From: an uncultured Saprospiraceae bacterium
GTDB lineage: Bacteria; Bacteroidota; Bacteroidia; Chitinophagales; Saprospiraceae
Length of the DNA stretch: 64,000 bases
Assembly: GCA_937959275.1 (NCBI GenBank)
Contig: CALGLU010000006.1
Coordinates: 62,001-126,000, forward strand
Direction: 5' to 3'
Numbering within the stretch: position 1 is the first letter of the stretch; every line of letters begins with the position of its first letter. Position numbers and translations under genes: made by a program. The notes below the pieces were generated by a model that worked only from the letters and a program-made list of their open reading frames with translations, did no database searches and was not told where the DNA came from. Below are positions 1 through 10,445 of the stretch, piece after piece.

Positions 1-2
1 AG

Positions 3-1025
3 GACGAAGTCGTCACCAAACGTAAATGGATGACGCAAGAGCACTTCCTTGATCTCATGGGTGCTACCAATCTTATCCCAGGACCTAACTCCACTGAGAT
101 GACGATGCACTGCGGGCACGAGCGGGCAGGGTGGAAGGGCCTCTTTGTGGCAGGCGCTTGTTTTATCTTTCCCGCAGTTGTCATCACTGCTTGTTTAGCT
201 TGGCTCTATGTCAAATATGGGCAGTTGCCAGCAGTCGAACCTTTTATTTATGGAATCAAGCCAGCAGTCATTGCGATCATCTTAATGGCAGCCTATCGCT
301 TAGGCAAAAAAGCAATCAAGACAACAACCTTAGCCATATTGGCTGTTGCGACAATCATCGTCTGTCTACTAGGTGTACATGAGATTGTTGCCTTATTCGG
401 ATGCGGAATTATTGGCCTGTTAATCTATTTCGCAAAGCGACAAACAACCACAGCCAATAGCTTTATTCCCTTTTTCTTTTTCCAATTCAGCTCACTCGTC
501 AAGATTGGCAGCCTGAAAATATTACTCAGCTTTCTTAAGGTGGGTGCAATCCTTTATGGTAGTGGCTATGTCTTATTTGCTTTTTTGGATGCTGAACTCG
601 TTGCCAATAATCTACTGAGTAGACAAGAGTTGTTGGATGCGATTGCAGTTGGCCAGTTTACACCAGGTCCAGTCTTATCCACAGCCACCTTCATCGGCTA
701 CCAACTGAATGGTTTTTCTGGCTCACTTGCAGCCACGCTCGGTATCTTCTTACCATCCTTTTTATTCGTACTTATACTCAACCCACTCATCCCTAAGATG
801 AGACAGTCCAAATGGATCTCTGCTTTTTTAGACGCAGTAAATGTGGCTGCGGTGGGATTGATTGTAGCAGTGGTTATTGAGATGGGTTTGGAGACCTTGA
901 CGGATTGGCGGATGATTATCATTGCCGTTGCCGCTCTGGTGACTGTGTTTGTTTTGAAGAAATTGAACAGTGCGTATATTGTCTTGGGAGGAGCGTTGTT
1001 GGGGTATGTGCTTCATTTCTTTTGA
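3..1025 (+). CDS. chrA: Chromate transporter, ChrA family (5' end truncated by the window edge)
   Basis: Open frame continues upstream of ATG30 (DEVVTKRKWM...), then FLDLMGATNLIPGPNSTEM and a second half with AVGQFTPGPVLSTATFIGY, the duplicated CHR-domain motifs; multiple TM segments. Confidence 0.9.
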   Translation, partial: DEVVTKRKWMTQEHFLDLMGATNLIPGPNSTEMTMHCGHERAGWKGLFVAGACFIFPAVVITACLAWLYVKYGQLPAVEPFIYGIKPAVIAIILMAAYRLGKKAIKTTTLAILAVATIIVCLLGVHEIVALFGCGIIGLLIYFAKRQTTTANSFIPFFFFQFSSLVKIGSLKILLSFLKVGAILYGSGYVLFAFLDAELVANNLLSRQELLDAIAVGQFTPGPVLSTATFIGYQLNGFSGSLAATLGIFLPSFLFVLILNPLIPKMRQSKWISAFLDAVNVAAVGLIVAVVIEMGLETLTDWRMIIIAVAALVTVFVLKKLNSAYIVLGGALLGYVLHFF

Positions 1026-1127
1026 AGATTTAAATTTGTTGATATTTTTTTGATTCAATGGTGCGCTACTGGTGCAATGATGTGAAGAAATGGATCTGAT
1101 GTTAAATTCTGACTCGCGACTTTCCTA

Positions 1128-1394
1128 TCTGTCAGAATCAGGATTTATAGGATTATCAGAATTTCAGGATTGTCATAAATTGAAAAATAGTAGATGTTTT
1201 ACCTTAAGATCTGTTGATGGAATAAAACAGAATCATGCCCATCCCATAATCATAAAAATCATAGTGCAGACTGTCGTGCGATATACCAGATGCTACTTTC
1301 ATCTTTATTGTTTGGAGGAGAATCAATGATCTTTACGGGAATTCAAACAAAATCATAACCATCCTAAAATCCAGAAAATTCTGATTCAGACAGT
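1128..1394. repeat. Inverted-repeat region built from ATCAGGATTTATAGGATTATCAGAAT-like sequence
   Basis: ctgtcagaatcaggatttataggattatcag near 1129 and the reverse-complement-type copy ccatcctaaaatccagaaaattctgattcagacag near 1350-1394, with related material between. Confidence 0.6.
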
Positions 1395-1560
1395 TAGACT
1401 TTTTACAAATTTTTGATTCTGCCGGCATTCTCCCACTCTCCAAACCCTTATTTCACCATTCTATTTGTCGTTCATCCATAAAAACATTAGCTTCATCTAG
1501 AAAGAAAGAAAAACGAAACGACAATTTCACTTTACGTGTTAATAGATTAAACCTTAAAAC

Positions 1561-2088
1561 ATGAGCGAATTACTAACATGGATCTCAATAATTAGCGGTG
1601 GGATGCTCATCATTTTATTGCTACTCTCTTTAATAAGTGGATTAGATTTGGATATCGGCGGAGATGTCGATGTTGATGTTGATGCAGATGCAAGTAACAT
1701 CGGAGTCGTAAAAGGATTACTTACATTCGTATCAATCGGTACCTGGGTTGTAAAATTAGTGCTCTTAGTAGAACAAAATCCTATCATTGCCTTTGGCGGT
1801 GGCATATTAGCAGGTCTGATTGCCGTATTCCTTCTCAACGCCTTACTCCAATTCTTTTTAAAGAACCAAGCAAATGTGAATTGGTCACACGATGATGCAT
1901 TATATAAAGAAGGGAATGTATACCTAAAAATCCCTGCTGATTCAGGACAGGGTATTATCCAAGTAAAAATTAAAGGTGCTCTCAGAGAGATGAAAGCAAA
2001 AACAAAATCAAATACCGAAATCCCAACAGGCTCGCTTGTTTTAGTAGAAGATATTATTGATAATATTGCTATTGTAACACAAAAATGA
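1561..2088 (+). CDS. NfeD-like / YqiJ-type membrane protein with C-terminal OB-like domain
   Basis: TM segments, acidic DIGGDVDVDVDADAS stretch, C-terminal GNVYLKIPADSGQGIIQVKIKGALREMKAKT...VEDIIDNIAIV; directly upstream of a flotillin gene. Confidence 0.75.
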   Translation: MSELLTWISIISGGMLIILLLLSLISGLDLDIGGDVDVDVDADASNIGVVKGLLTFVSIGTWVVKLVLLVEQNPIIAFGGGILAGLIAVFLLNALLQFFLKNQANVNWSHDDALYKEGNVYLKIPADSGQGIIQVKIKGALREMKAKTKSNTEIPTGSLVLVEDIIDNIAIVTQK

Positions 2089-2117
2089 ACTCACTTTAAA
2101 TCATAAAACCTCATATC

Positions 2118-3533
2118 ATGACACAAGGAATTTTAATACTAATTGGATTTGTATTCTTCGTATTTCTTTTGATGACGATATTTTTTATCAGCCGATATAG
2201 AAGATGTCCTTCAGATAAAATATTAGTTGTCTATGGTAAAACACGTGGAGAAGAATCAGCAAAATGCTATGCTGGTGGTGCCACATTTGTTTGGCCAATT
2301 ATTCAAGATTATAAATATTTGGATTTGACACCCTTAAGCATTGATGTTAATCTACAAGATGCCTTGTCAAAACAAAATATTAGAGTCTCTGTGCCTGCAC
2401 AATTCACAGTTGGTATTTCTAACAAACCTGACTTAATGTTAGCTGCAGCAGAACGTCTCCTAAATTTACAAAGACCAGATATTAGTTCATTGGCGCATGA
2501 TATTATCATGGGACAGATGAGATTGGTGATTGCCAATATGGATATCGAAGAATTGAATACAGATAGAGATAAATTCGTAGAGTCTGTCTATAGAAATGTA
2601 GGTGATGAATTACACAAGATAGGACTAGAACTCATTAACGTTAACGTCACAGATATACAAGATGAATCTGGTTACATTCAAGCCTTAGGGAAAGAAGCTG
2701 CAGCAAAAGCAGTCAACGATGCAAAAGTCAAGGTCGCACAGGAAGTGCGAACGGGATCTATCGGTGCAGCAGAAGCAGAGCAAGAGCAAAGAATTAAAGT
2801 GTCAGATGCCAATAGCCGCGCTGAGATCGGTGTCGCTGTAGCAGAAGCCTCGGCACAAGAAGGAAAAAACAACTCAGCCATACTGATCGCCAACTCAAAC
2901 GCAACAAGAGATATCGAAATGGCTGAAGCACTTCGAAAGGCAACAGCTGCCAAAAATGTAGCAAGTGCGAAAGCCTTGGAGGAGTCATATATTGCCGAAC
3001 GATCAGCAGAGGAGGCTAGGGGTGCCAAAGAAATGGCGAGAAAAGAAGCAGACGAGATCGTAGACGCTGATGTCGAGAAAAAGAAAGCTGTCATTGCTGC
3101 TCAAGCAGAAGCTGAGCGTCAAAGAGAAATAGCAAAAGGGCAAGCAGATGCCATCTTATCCAAGTTGCTAGCGCAGGCTGAGGGCCAAGAAGCTCTATTG
3201 ACTAAGCAGGCAGAAGGATTTCAAAAATTAGTGAATGCTGCTGGAGGAGATCCTCAAAGCGCCATAGGATTTTTGATGGTAGACAAACTTGCAGAATTAG
3301 CAACGATACAAACTGGAGCGATTAAAGATCTTGACATCGATAAAGTCGTCGTCTATGATAGCGGCAATGGACAAGGTGTCGGTAACTTTGTCAAAGGACT
3401 CTATGGCATGATGCCTCAATTGAATGACTTCTTGGAGCAAAGTGGCATGAGCTTGCCAGAAAGCTTAGTGAAAGGGGAGTCGAAAGCCAAACACGAATCG
3501 AATGGTCAGGAAGCGAATGTAGAAGAGGTGTAA
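2118..3533 (+). CDS. Flotillin family protein (YqiK/YuaG-like)
   Basis: N-terminal TM, SPFH/PHB domain, long Ala/Glu-rich coiled coil (EAEAQ/KEADEIVDADVEKKKAVIAAQAEAERQREIAKGQA). Confidence 0.92.
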   Translation: MTQGILILIGFVFFVFLLMTIFFISRYRRCPSDKILVVYGKTRGEESAKCYAGGATFVWPIIQDYKYLDLTPLSIDVNLQDALSKQNIRVSVPAQFTVGISNKPDLMLAAAERLLNLQRPDISSLAHDIIMGQMRLVIANMDIEELNTDRDKFVESVYRNVGDELHKIGLELINVNVTDIQDESGYIQALGKEAAAKAVNDAKVKVAQEVRTGSIGAAEAEQEQRIKVSDANSRAEIGVAVAEASAQEGKNNSAILIANSNATRDIEMAEALRKATAAKNVASAKALEESYIAERSAEEARGAKEMARKEADEIVDADVEKKKAVIAAQAEAERQREIAKGQADAILSKLLAQAEGQEALLTKQAEGFQKLVNAAGGDPQSAIGFLMVDKLAELATIQTGAIKDLDIDKVVVYDSGNGQGVGNFVKGLYGMMPQLNDFLEQSGMSLPESLVKGESKAKHESNGQEANVEEV

Positions 3534-3565
3534 ATTTTAGTTAGGATGTGCAGTGCCCTGCTGCA

Positions 3566-3597
3566 AACCTTATAGGATTTCGAAATCCTATAAGGTT
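3566..3597. repeat. Perfect 32-bp palindrome AACCTTATAGGATTTCGAAATCCTATAAGGTT
   Basis: Two 16-nt arms are exact reverse complements with no loop; lies 3' of the flotillin gene; no T-tract follows. Confidence 0.85.
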
Positions 3598-3758
3598 GTC
3601 CTTGCCAACCTTCGAAACTTCCCGCTCCAATCTTCCGCCTTCTCAACAATGTCGCCATAACAAAATACCTAAAATTGGTGATACATCTTAAGGTCCAAAT
3701 GCCTTACTTTTGAATCACGAATTCCGATCTTAGTTTACGTCTCGACTAAATCTCCATT

Positions 3759-6185
3759 ATGAAACATCTTCATAGGCTATCATACAGTTTATTGATTGTA
3801 GTTATGCAGTTGACTCTTTTTTCTCAATCAAGCCAATTCATCAACCGTGGTATTGGTGGTGGTGGTGCACTCTTCTCACCCTCCATTAACCCTCACAACA
3901 ACAGCCAGCTTTACATCGCCTGTGACATGACACAGCTGTTTCAATCAGACAACAATGGCGAGCAATGGTCAATGACTCCCTTTACTGAATTAGTGGTGAC
4001 GCCACAAAGCGAGATCCAGTTTACGAATGATCCTGATATTCGTTGGACAGTTGGGATCGACTTTAGGAATGATATTACCTATCCAGCTAAAAGTATGGAT
4101 GGTGGTATGACATGGGATTTTGTGAATACTCCACAGCCCGATGGCGTGATCTATTTAGTGGCAGATTATGATGATCCAGATCGATTTATTGTATCAGATT
4201 ATAGACGGGTATATTTTACGAATGATGCAGGGGCGAGTTATTCTCAAGCCGTTTTTAATACGAATGGGACATATGTTGCGGGAGTCGTTTGGGATGACAT
4301 CAAGATTTATTTGGGTACGAACTATGGTGTGAGTTATAGTGACGATGATGGTATCTCGTTTCAGGATTTAGGCGTGCCCGGACTGCCTTCCAATACTGGT
4401 TTTGCAAGTATGGGTGGGGTCGTTGATAATGGTCAGGTGACATTGACTGGTGTCGTGTCTTCACAAGCTGATTTGTATCCGTGGGTGCAAGCTTCTGATT
4501 ATGGAGGCTATGCAGGTGTGTTTAAGTATGAAGTGGGAGTGGATGCCAACTGGGTTAACATCAGCCCAACCAATGCACCTAGCAATCATAAGTTTGTACA
4601 ATTGGCTCAGACCAATGTTACTGGCACCATCTACATTGCTGGTACGGATTCTAATAATTCATTCCCGATTGTATACAAAACGGTTGATGGCGGGGTGACT
4701 TGGTCGTCTATTTTTAAAACGCTGAATAATGAGAATATAGAAACCGCCTGGTGTGGATATACTGGAGATGAAAATTGGTGGTATGCAGAGTCGCCGATGG
4801 GGTTTACGGTCGCTCCCAATAATGCTAACCACATCGTGATGACTGACATTGGAGGGGTGCATCTGTCTTTAGATGGTGGCAAGAGTTGGGAGTCAAAATA
4901 TACAGATCAGAATTCCACTCATCCACCCGGAAATCCAACACCGCAGAATGACAGCTACCAAAGCAATGGATTAGAGAATACAAGTTGTTGGTGGCTGCAC
5001 TGGGAAGATAATCAACATCTGCTTGCGGCCTTCTCGGATGTTGGTGGCATCAGAAGTAGCGATGGTGGCTTGAGTTGGACCTACGAAAATGTCAATCGAT
5101 ACTATAACTCGACCTATCATATTTTAGAGCATCCCTCGAATGGCTATCTCTACACAGCAACATCGAGTGTTCACGATATGTATCAAAGTACGCGTCTTAA
5201 GGACAATATTTTAGATAATGGCTCTGGTGCAATTTTGATGACGAATACAGGCGGAGCGAGTTGGTCTGTACTTCATGATTTTGATCATCCGGTGATGTGG
5301 CTTTCCTTAGATGCTGATGATGCGAATGTGATGTATGCTTCCGTTGTGCATAGTGTGGACGGTGGGATATATAAGACTTCCAATTTGTCAGCAGGTAGTT
5401 CTTCGATTTGGACTCGCTTAGGGACTCCGCCCGGGACAGAAGGTCATCCTTTCAATATCCATTCGTTGGGCAATGGTGAATTGTTGTGTAGCTATTCTGG
5501 GCGGCGAGAGAATGCAGGGCCATTCACACAGAGTTCGGGGGTATTCTATAGTAGTAATGATGGAGCAACATGGACAAATGTTGGGACAAGCGATATGGAC
5601 TATTGGACAAAAGATGTTGTGATTGATCCACACGATCCGAATCAAAGTACTTGGTATGCCTGTGTCTTTAGTGGCTGGGGTGGAGCAGGGAATACTTCAG
5701 GAGGTGTGTACAGGACGACGAATAAAGGCGCTTCGTGGGACAGGATTGCCAATCATTATCGTGTCGAGTCGGTAGCGGTCCATCCGCAATATGAAAACAT
5801 CATGTTGCTTACCACTGAAGATGAAGGTCTGTGGATTAGCTACAATGTAAATGAAGCCGTGCCTGTTTTTGAACAGCTAGCGAGTTATGATTTTCAACAT
5901 CCAGTCAGAGTCTTTTTTGAGCCCAATGATCCTCAGAATGTGTGGGTCAGCAGTTTTGGAAATGGTTTGCGTTTGGCTGAGGGAGTGTGTTGGGATCGAG
6001 TGCAGATCGATGATGTGGCTTTGAGTTCGGGCATGTATGAGGCGAATCAGACGATTCAGTCTAAGGCGATTATTGATCAATCAGTTGTGGAGTATTCTGC
6101 GGGAGACTATATTTTGTTAGAAGATGGTTTTGACGTCAAGCAGGGCTCCCAGTTCGCAGCCTTCATTTTGGGTTGCCCGAATTAA
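3759..6185 (+). CDS. Secreted multi-Asp-box (BNR/sortilin/GH74-like) beta-propeller protein with C-terminal Gly-Cys-X type domain
   Basis: Signal peptide; repeated Asp-box motifs (SMDGGMTWDF, TVDGGVTWSS, SLDGGKSWES, SSDGGLSWTY, SSNDGATWTN); C-term YSAGDYILLEDGFDVKQGSQFAAFILGCPN. Confidence 0.85.
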   Translation: MKHLHRLSYSLLIVVMQLTLFSQSSQFINRGIGGGGALFSPSINPHNNSQLYIACDMTQLFQSDNNGEQWSMTPFTELVVTPQSEIQFTNDPDIRWTVGIDFRNDITYPAKSMDGGMTWDFVNTPQPDGVIYLVADYDDPDRFIVSDYRRVYFTNDAGASYSQAVFNTNGTYVAGVVWDDIKIYLGTNYGVSYSDDDGISFQDLGVPGLPSNTGFASMGGVVDNGQVTLTGVVSSQADLYPWVQASDYGGYAGVFKYEVGVDANWVNISPTNAPSNHKFVQLAQTNVTGTIYIAGTDSNNSFPIVYKTVDGGVTWSSIFKTLNNENIETAWCGYTGDENWWYAESPMGFTVAPNNANHIVMTDIGGVHLSLDGGKSWESKYTDQNSTHPPGNPTPQNDSYQSNGLENTSCWWLHWEDNQHLLAAFSDVGGIRSSDGGLSWTYENVNRYYNSTYHILEHPSNGYLYTATSSVHDMYQSTRLKDNILDNGSGAILMTNTGGASWSVLHDFDHPVMWLSLDADDANVMYASVVHSVDGGIYKTSNLSAGSSSIWTRLGTPPGTEGHPFNIHSLGNGELLCSYSGRRENAGPFTQSSGVFYSSNDGATWTNVGTSDMDYWTKDVVIDPHDPNQSTWYACVFSGWGGAGNTSGGVYRTTNKGASWDRIANHYRVESVAVHPQYENIMLLTTEDEGLWISYNVNEAVPVFEQLASYDFQHPVRVFFEPNDPQNVWVSSFGNGLRLAEGVCWDRVQIDDVALSSGMYEANQTIQSKAIIDQSVVEYSAGDYILLEDGFDVKQGSQFAAFILGCPN

Positions 6186-6300
6186 AATTTGTCTTCTTTG
6201 TGAATTCCGGCGAGAGGTCAAAGCCTCAATGTCATTTAGTTAACAACATTTAACATTAAAATTATCAACACTATTGATGATGTTCTATCCAAAAATCAAC

Positions 6301-6370
6301 TCAAAACTCAACACTCAAAACTCAAAACTCAACATCCAACACCCAACACTCAAAACTCAACACTCAACAT
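6301..6370. repeat. Imperfect heptanucleotide tandem array (ACTCAAA/ACTCAAC units)
   Basis: Read directly: aactcaaaactcaacactcaaaactcaaaactcaacatccaacacccaacactcaaaactcaacactcaac. Confidence 0.85.
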
Positions 6371-6372
6371 TT

Positions 6373-7128
6373 TCAACCCCCCAATTCCTTCTTAACCAAA
6401 TGCCGTCGGCGTCTTGATACTTCAATTTCATCACCGGAGTTGAGCATGACCTTACCTGAGTTAAGATAGGTTTTAATATGAGTCTTATTTATCAAATGGG
6501 ATTTATGTATGCGGATGAAGCCGTGATCTGAAAGTAGTTCGGAATATTCTTTTAGTGTTTTCGCAACTAGTACATTGGGTTTTTCATTAAAGTGAAATTG
6601 CGAATAATTCATGTCAGCTTCTATGCGGATGATTTCAAAAAGATCATACATATACATTCCTCCTTTAGTTGGGAGTGCAATTCTAAATTGAGTTGGCTCT
6701 TTCTTGGATAAATTATCCAGAAGGTTTTTATAGAGTTTATTTTGTTCTAGAATAATGGATCGATGAGCGATAAAGCGCAAGATGGCTTCTTTTAGCTCTT
6801 CAGGATCTATTGGTTTTAACAGATAATCAAGCGCACTGAATTTAATGGCTTTAATTGCGTATTGGTTAAAGGCTGTTGTATAAATAATCCCAAAATTCCA
6901 CACATCAAGCTCTTTTAATAAATCAAAGCCATTGAGATAGGGCATTTCAATATCAAGAAAAATTAAATCTGGATTGAAGCTAGCTATTTTTTGTAAACCA
7001 GCTTTTGCACCCAAGGCTGTTTCCAGATGAGTGATCTGTGGGGCGTGTACTTGTATGAGTTCAGACAGGTAATGGAGCGCCTGTTCTTCATCGTCAATAA
7101 TTAAGGCCTTTACGAGTTTGTTATTCAT
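6373..7128 (-). CDS. LytTR-family response regulator
   Basis: Receiver domain (DLIFLDIEMPYLNGFDLLKEL, K in YLLKPID) followed by LytTR DNA-binding domain (YMYDLFEIIRIEADMNYSQF...FIRIHKSHLINKTHI). Confidence 0.95.
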   Translation of the reverse strand: MNNKLVKALIIDDEEQALHYLSELIQVHAPQITHLETALGAKAGLQKIASFNPDLIFLDIEMPYLNGFDLLKELDVWNFGIIYTTAFNQYAIKAIKFSALDYLLKPIDPEELKEAILRFIAHRSIILEQNKLYKNLLDNLSKKEPTQFRIALPTKGGMYMYDLFEIIRIEADMNYSQFHFNEKPNVLVAKTLKEYSELLSDHGFIRIHKSHLINKTHIKTYLNSGKVMLNSGDEIEVSRRRRHLVKKELGG

Positions 7129-10100
7129 AATTCATCGGTAGAGTTAAGATGACTTTAGTACCTGTAGGTGTTTGATTCTGGTCTTTTAGATCCTCGATTT
7201 TGAAATTAATTTTCTCGTCACTCTGTAATTTAATCAATTCTATGCGCTCTGTAGATAAGCGCATGCCTTTTGATTGGTGCTGGATTCTGGATGTGTTTTT
7301 CTTTTTGAGTTCAGCCGATCGATCTCTACCAATGCCATTGTCTTCGATTTCGCAGCACAGCAAATCTTGATTGTCGAGGCAATAAAAGCGGATCCACAAT
7401 TTTCTGTTATCGGCTTTATGCATCAGACCATGCCAGATAGAATTTTCAATAAAGGGTTGAATAAGAAAGGAGGGTAGCATTATTTCTTCGGGATCGATAT
7501 CTTCACTCAACTCAATGGCATACTCTAATGATTTGCCAAATCTCAGTTTTTCCAGTTCGAGATATAAGTCTAAGAACGCTACTTCTTTATCTAATGGGAT
7601 ATAATCTTTTTCAGAATAATTTAAAACCATCCTCAATAATTTTGAGAATTTACTTAAGTAAGTAGAAGCGATATTTAGGTTTTGCGCCACAATACTTGCC
7701 TGGATGGCATTCAAACAATTAAACATAAAATGAGGATTCATCTGCGAGCGAATAGCTCTTATTTTTAATTCTGCAATTAATTTATTGACTTTGTTTTTTT
7801 CTGCTTCCGCTTTTTTATACAATGCTTCTTTACGCTTAAAATAATACCGAACAGCTAAGAAGCCCAATAGAAGGCAAGTAACCGTAAACCAGCTTGTTTT
7901 CCAAAATGCAGGTCTAATCTCAAATGTATACTCAAGAGGATTGATTTGACTAATACCAAATGAATTACTAGCATTGAGTTTAAATGTATAGTGTCCAGAT
8001 GGGAGGTTTGGATAATTAATGATGCCTCCAGTTGAACTGATTTGTGGCTCTTTATCGATACCTATTAGCTGGTATGTATAGCTTACATCAGCTAGGTCAC
8101 GCATGCTAATGGCATTCACATGAAAAGAAATGTAATTTTTGTAATAGGGTAAACTAAGGTCTGTCACTAAACCAGATATTGAGTCTATGCCTGTGCCAAA
8201 TTGTACCAAATCTTCTTGCCGACCATCGATGAGCACGTCATAAATATGTAAATAAGGAGCTTGCTCGTTTTTCTTGAGCAAGGTAGGATCAATACTAGAT
8301 AAACCATTTGTAGAAGCTAACCAGATGAGTCCACTCGTATCCTCTATCATTTTAATGGAAGCATAGGACTCTAGACCAAACCCATTATTTTTATTAAAGC
8401 AAATTGGAGATGTGAAGCTGCTGTTTTTTATGTCACTAATTAGACATATTTCATTGTAGCCCACTGCCCAAATTTGACCTGCTTTTGTTTCTAATATATC
8501 TATAAATGTATTGGTACTTAATTCATTTTCTTTGGTATAATTAGTTATTATTTCTGGATTTTGATCACTGTTAAAACGACATTCAAGGATACCGTTTTGC
8601 TTTGTTGCGATGTAGGTGAATCCATTGCTTGCTCTTATGCAATCGGATATATCTAATTCTTCTTCGACGTCTATCGATAGTGGATATGGCTGGAGTGTAT
8701 CATCTTTAATATGAAATAATCCAAAATTGGTTCCAACCCAAAGTTTGCTACCAGGTCCTTCAATAATCTGATTGACTTGAAAATAATTAGCTACATCATT
8801 TCCAAATTTGTATGGGCTTAATTGAATTTGACCTTGATTAATAATTTCTAATTTTGTTACACCCAATTCTCCTCCAAGCCATAATTCTTGTTGCGAGGAT
8901 TCGAAAATGCATTTCAGGCCATTATTTATAAGGCCATCATCTTCGGTGTATTGTTGAATTCCGTTTTTATGTATTCTAAATAAACCTCTATAGTTAGAGG
9001 CAATCCAAAGCGTTGAATGTTGGTCTTCATGGAAATCCACAAGTTCAGATCGTGTGTCGAGGATATGCCTGATAATAGCTGCTGATGGCTTGTCTGGATC
9101 TTTTTGGTAAAGGGTGCCGTAATTTCCACCTAGTAAAAGCTGACCCGAATCTAATAATTCTATACCGTACAATTCAAGTTTAGACGCATGTGCAGTTTGT
9201 GTTAGTTGCTTGAAATTATTTTCTACAAGTTTATATAAACCGGAATGAGAGGCAATCCAGAAATTGTCTTCAGAATCAAGTAGCAATTCTCTAGGAAAGA
9301 AAACATTTTCATCTTGCAAGTTGATTAATTTTTGAGGGGAATCTTGTTTGACACTAAATAAATCAAAGGCCGTCAAGACAATGTATTCTTGATTTCGGAT
9401 GATGATAGATTGTGGATGTTTTATTGGATTCCAAATAGCAGAGGTTACTCCCTGTATTGTTTTGTACATGTACGATTGTGGTGCTGCCCATAAGACAGAA
9501 TCGGCTGAGTAGGGAAAAATGGATGTGATCTTTAATGATTCTTTTCCATATGAATCATACAGAATATGTAGACTGTCACGATAGTATTTAGTCAGATAAT
9601 AATCATTGGCAATCCACACATTTCCGATTGAATCTAATTTGATCCTAGCGCAACGTTTATCTTCTAATCTCGAATTTGTCCACGCGTTTAAGATGGACAA
9701 TTCTTCTAGAGCAGAGGGATCATCAATCGCAGTTCTCAAAATGTGTGCAGGTATCTTAAGCGGACCAAGTGTAGTAGCTACCCACACGTTTTTCTCTTCA
9801 TCTATGGTCATTTCGTTGACAGAGAATGTAATCCCTTCCTCACTAGGCCAAGGTATTGCTTTGATCGTGTTGCCTTTCTTGACAAACAGTCCTTCCATTC
9901 CACCGAGTAATAACACAGATTTTTCATATTCTCGAATACAGAAAATAGTGCCAATCCGTTGTCCTTCAGCAGAGGTATAGTTTATAAAATGTTGCCCATC
10001 AAATCTGCTAATCCCTAGGTACGTCCCTGCCCAAATAAACCCTTGACTGTCCTGAACAATCGTTTCTATTTTTGGTGAGTTTAAGCCATTGGCTAGGCCG

Positions 10101-10183
10101 TAATTTTCTACTGTAAACTGTTGTGAAAAAAGTGCAGAATGAATACACAGACAATATCCTGCTAAGGTGATAATGTACCGCAT
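7121..10183 (-). CDS. Sensor histidine kinase with periplasmic two-component propeller, Y_Y_Y domain and HisKA_5 kinase
   Basis: Signal peptide, propeller repeats (IWAGTYLGISRFDG, LWIASNYRGLFRI, LWVGTNFGLFHI), Y_Y_Y region (YTYQLIGIDKE...SGHYTFKLNASN), one TM, AIRSQMNPHFMFNCLNAIQ and HATPase motifs; overlaps the regulator gene by 8 nt. Confidence 0.95.
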   Translation of the reverse strand: MRYIITLAGYCLCIHSALFSQQFTVENYGLANGLNSPKIETIVQDSQGFIWAGTYLGISRFDGQHFINYTSAEGQRIGTIFCIREYEKSVLLLGGMEGLFVKKGNTIKAIPWPSEEGITFSVNEMTIDEEKNVWVATTLGPLKIPAHILRTAIDDPSALEELSILNAWTNSRLEDKRCARIKLDSIGNVWIANDYYLTKYYRDSLHILYDSYGKESLKITSIFPYSADSVLWAAPQSYMYKTIQGVTSAIWNPIKHPQSIIIRNQEYIVLTAFDLFSVKQDSPQKLINLQDENVFFPRELLLDSEDNFWIASHSGLYKLVENNFKQLTQTAHASKLELYGIELLDSGQLLLGGNYGTLYQKDPDKPSAAIIRHILDTRSELVDFHEDQHSTLWIASNYRGLFRIHKNGIQQYTEDDGLINNGLKCIFESSQQELWLGGELGVTKLEIINQGQIQLSPYKFGNDVANYFQVNQIIEGPGSKLWVGTNFGLFHIKDDTLQPYPLSIDVEEELDISDCIRASNGFTYIATKQNGILECRFNSDQNPEIITNYTKENELSTNTFIDILETKAGQIWAVGYNEICLISDIKNSSFTSPICFNKNNGFGLESYASIKMIEDTSGLIWLASTNGLSSIDPTLLKKNEQAPYLHIYDVLIDGRQEDLVQFGTGIDSISGLVTDLSLPYYKNYISFHVNAISMRDLADVSYTYQLIGIDKEPQISSTGGIINYPNLPSGHYTFKLNASNSFGISQINPLEYTFEIRPAFWKTSWFTVTCLLLGFLAVRYYFKRKEALYKKAEAEKNKVNKLIAELKIRAIRSQMNPHFMFNCLNAIQASIVAQNLNIASTYLSKFSKLLRMVLNYSEKDYIPLDKEVAFLDLYLELEKLRFGKSLEYAIELSEDIDPEEIMLPSFLIQPFIENSIWHGLMHKADNRKLWIRFYCLDNQDLLCCEIEDNGIGRDRSAELKKKNTSRIQHQSKGMRLSTERIELIKLQSDEKINFKIEDLKDQNQTPTGTKVILTLPMNYE

Positions 10184-10278
10184 GTAAGAAGATTGATCTT
10201 CTAGAAAGGTACAAATAAACTGATTAAGTTCTAAATGTATTATCCGAACTAAAACCTGTTATTGAATATCAAGTGACG

Positions 10279-10311
10279 ACCTTTAAATAAGTCATAGCGA
10301 CCGTTAAATAA
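10279..10311 (+). promoter_or_regulatory. Candidate LytTR binding site: ACCTTTAAATAA-N9-ACCGTTAAATAA
   Basis: Direct repeats at 10279-10290 and 10300-10311, start-to-start 21 bp; between the divergent kinase gene and the 10446 CDS; same arrangement at 12582-12614. Confidence 0.65.
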
Positions 10312-10445
10312 AGATGTCTTTACTTTTCCTGCAATTATGGTCAAATTGAATCTGTAATCAGTACGATCAATCGTGACTAGTGGAATGTATCGATGAGCTG
10401 TCTGATTACTCTTTTATAACAATTTCTAAACCCTAAACTTTCAAC

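Noticed and set aside
1090-1329. 79-aa plus-strand ORF
   Set aside because: Lies within the AT-rich inverted-repeat region and has no protein-like features.
2678-3094. 138-aa minus-strand ORF inside the flotillin gene
   Set aside because: Low-complexity Ala/Ser antisense of the coiled-coil; the plus-strand flotillin explains the coding signal.
6301-6370. Possible CRISPR array
   Set aside because: Units are 7 nt with no spacers and there are no cas genes; simple tandem repeat.
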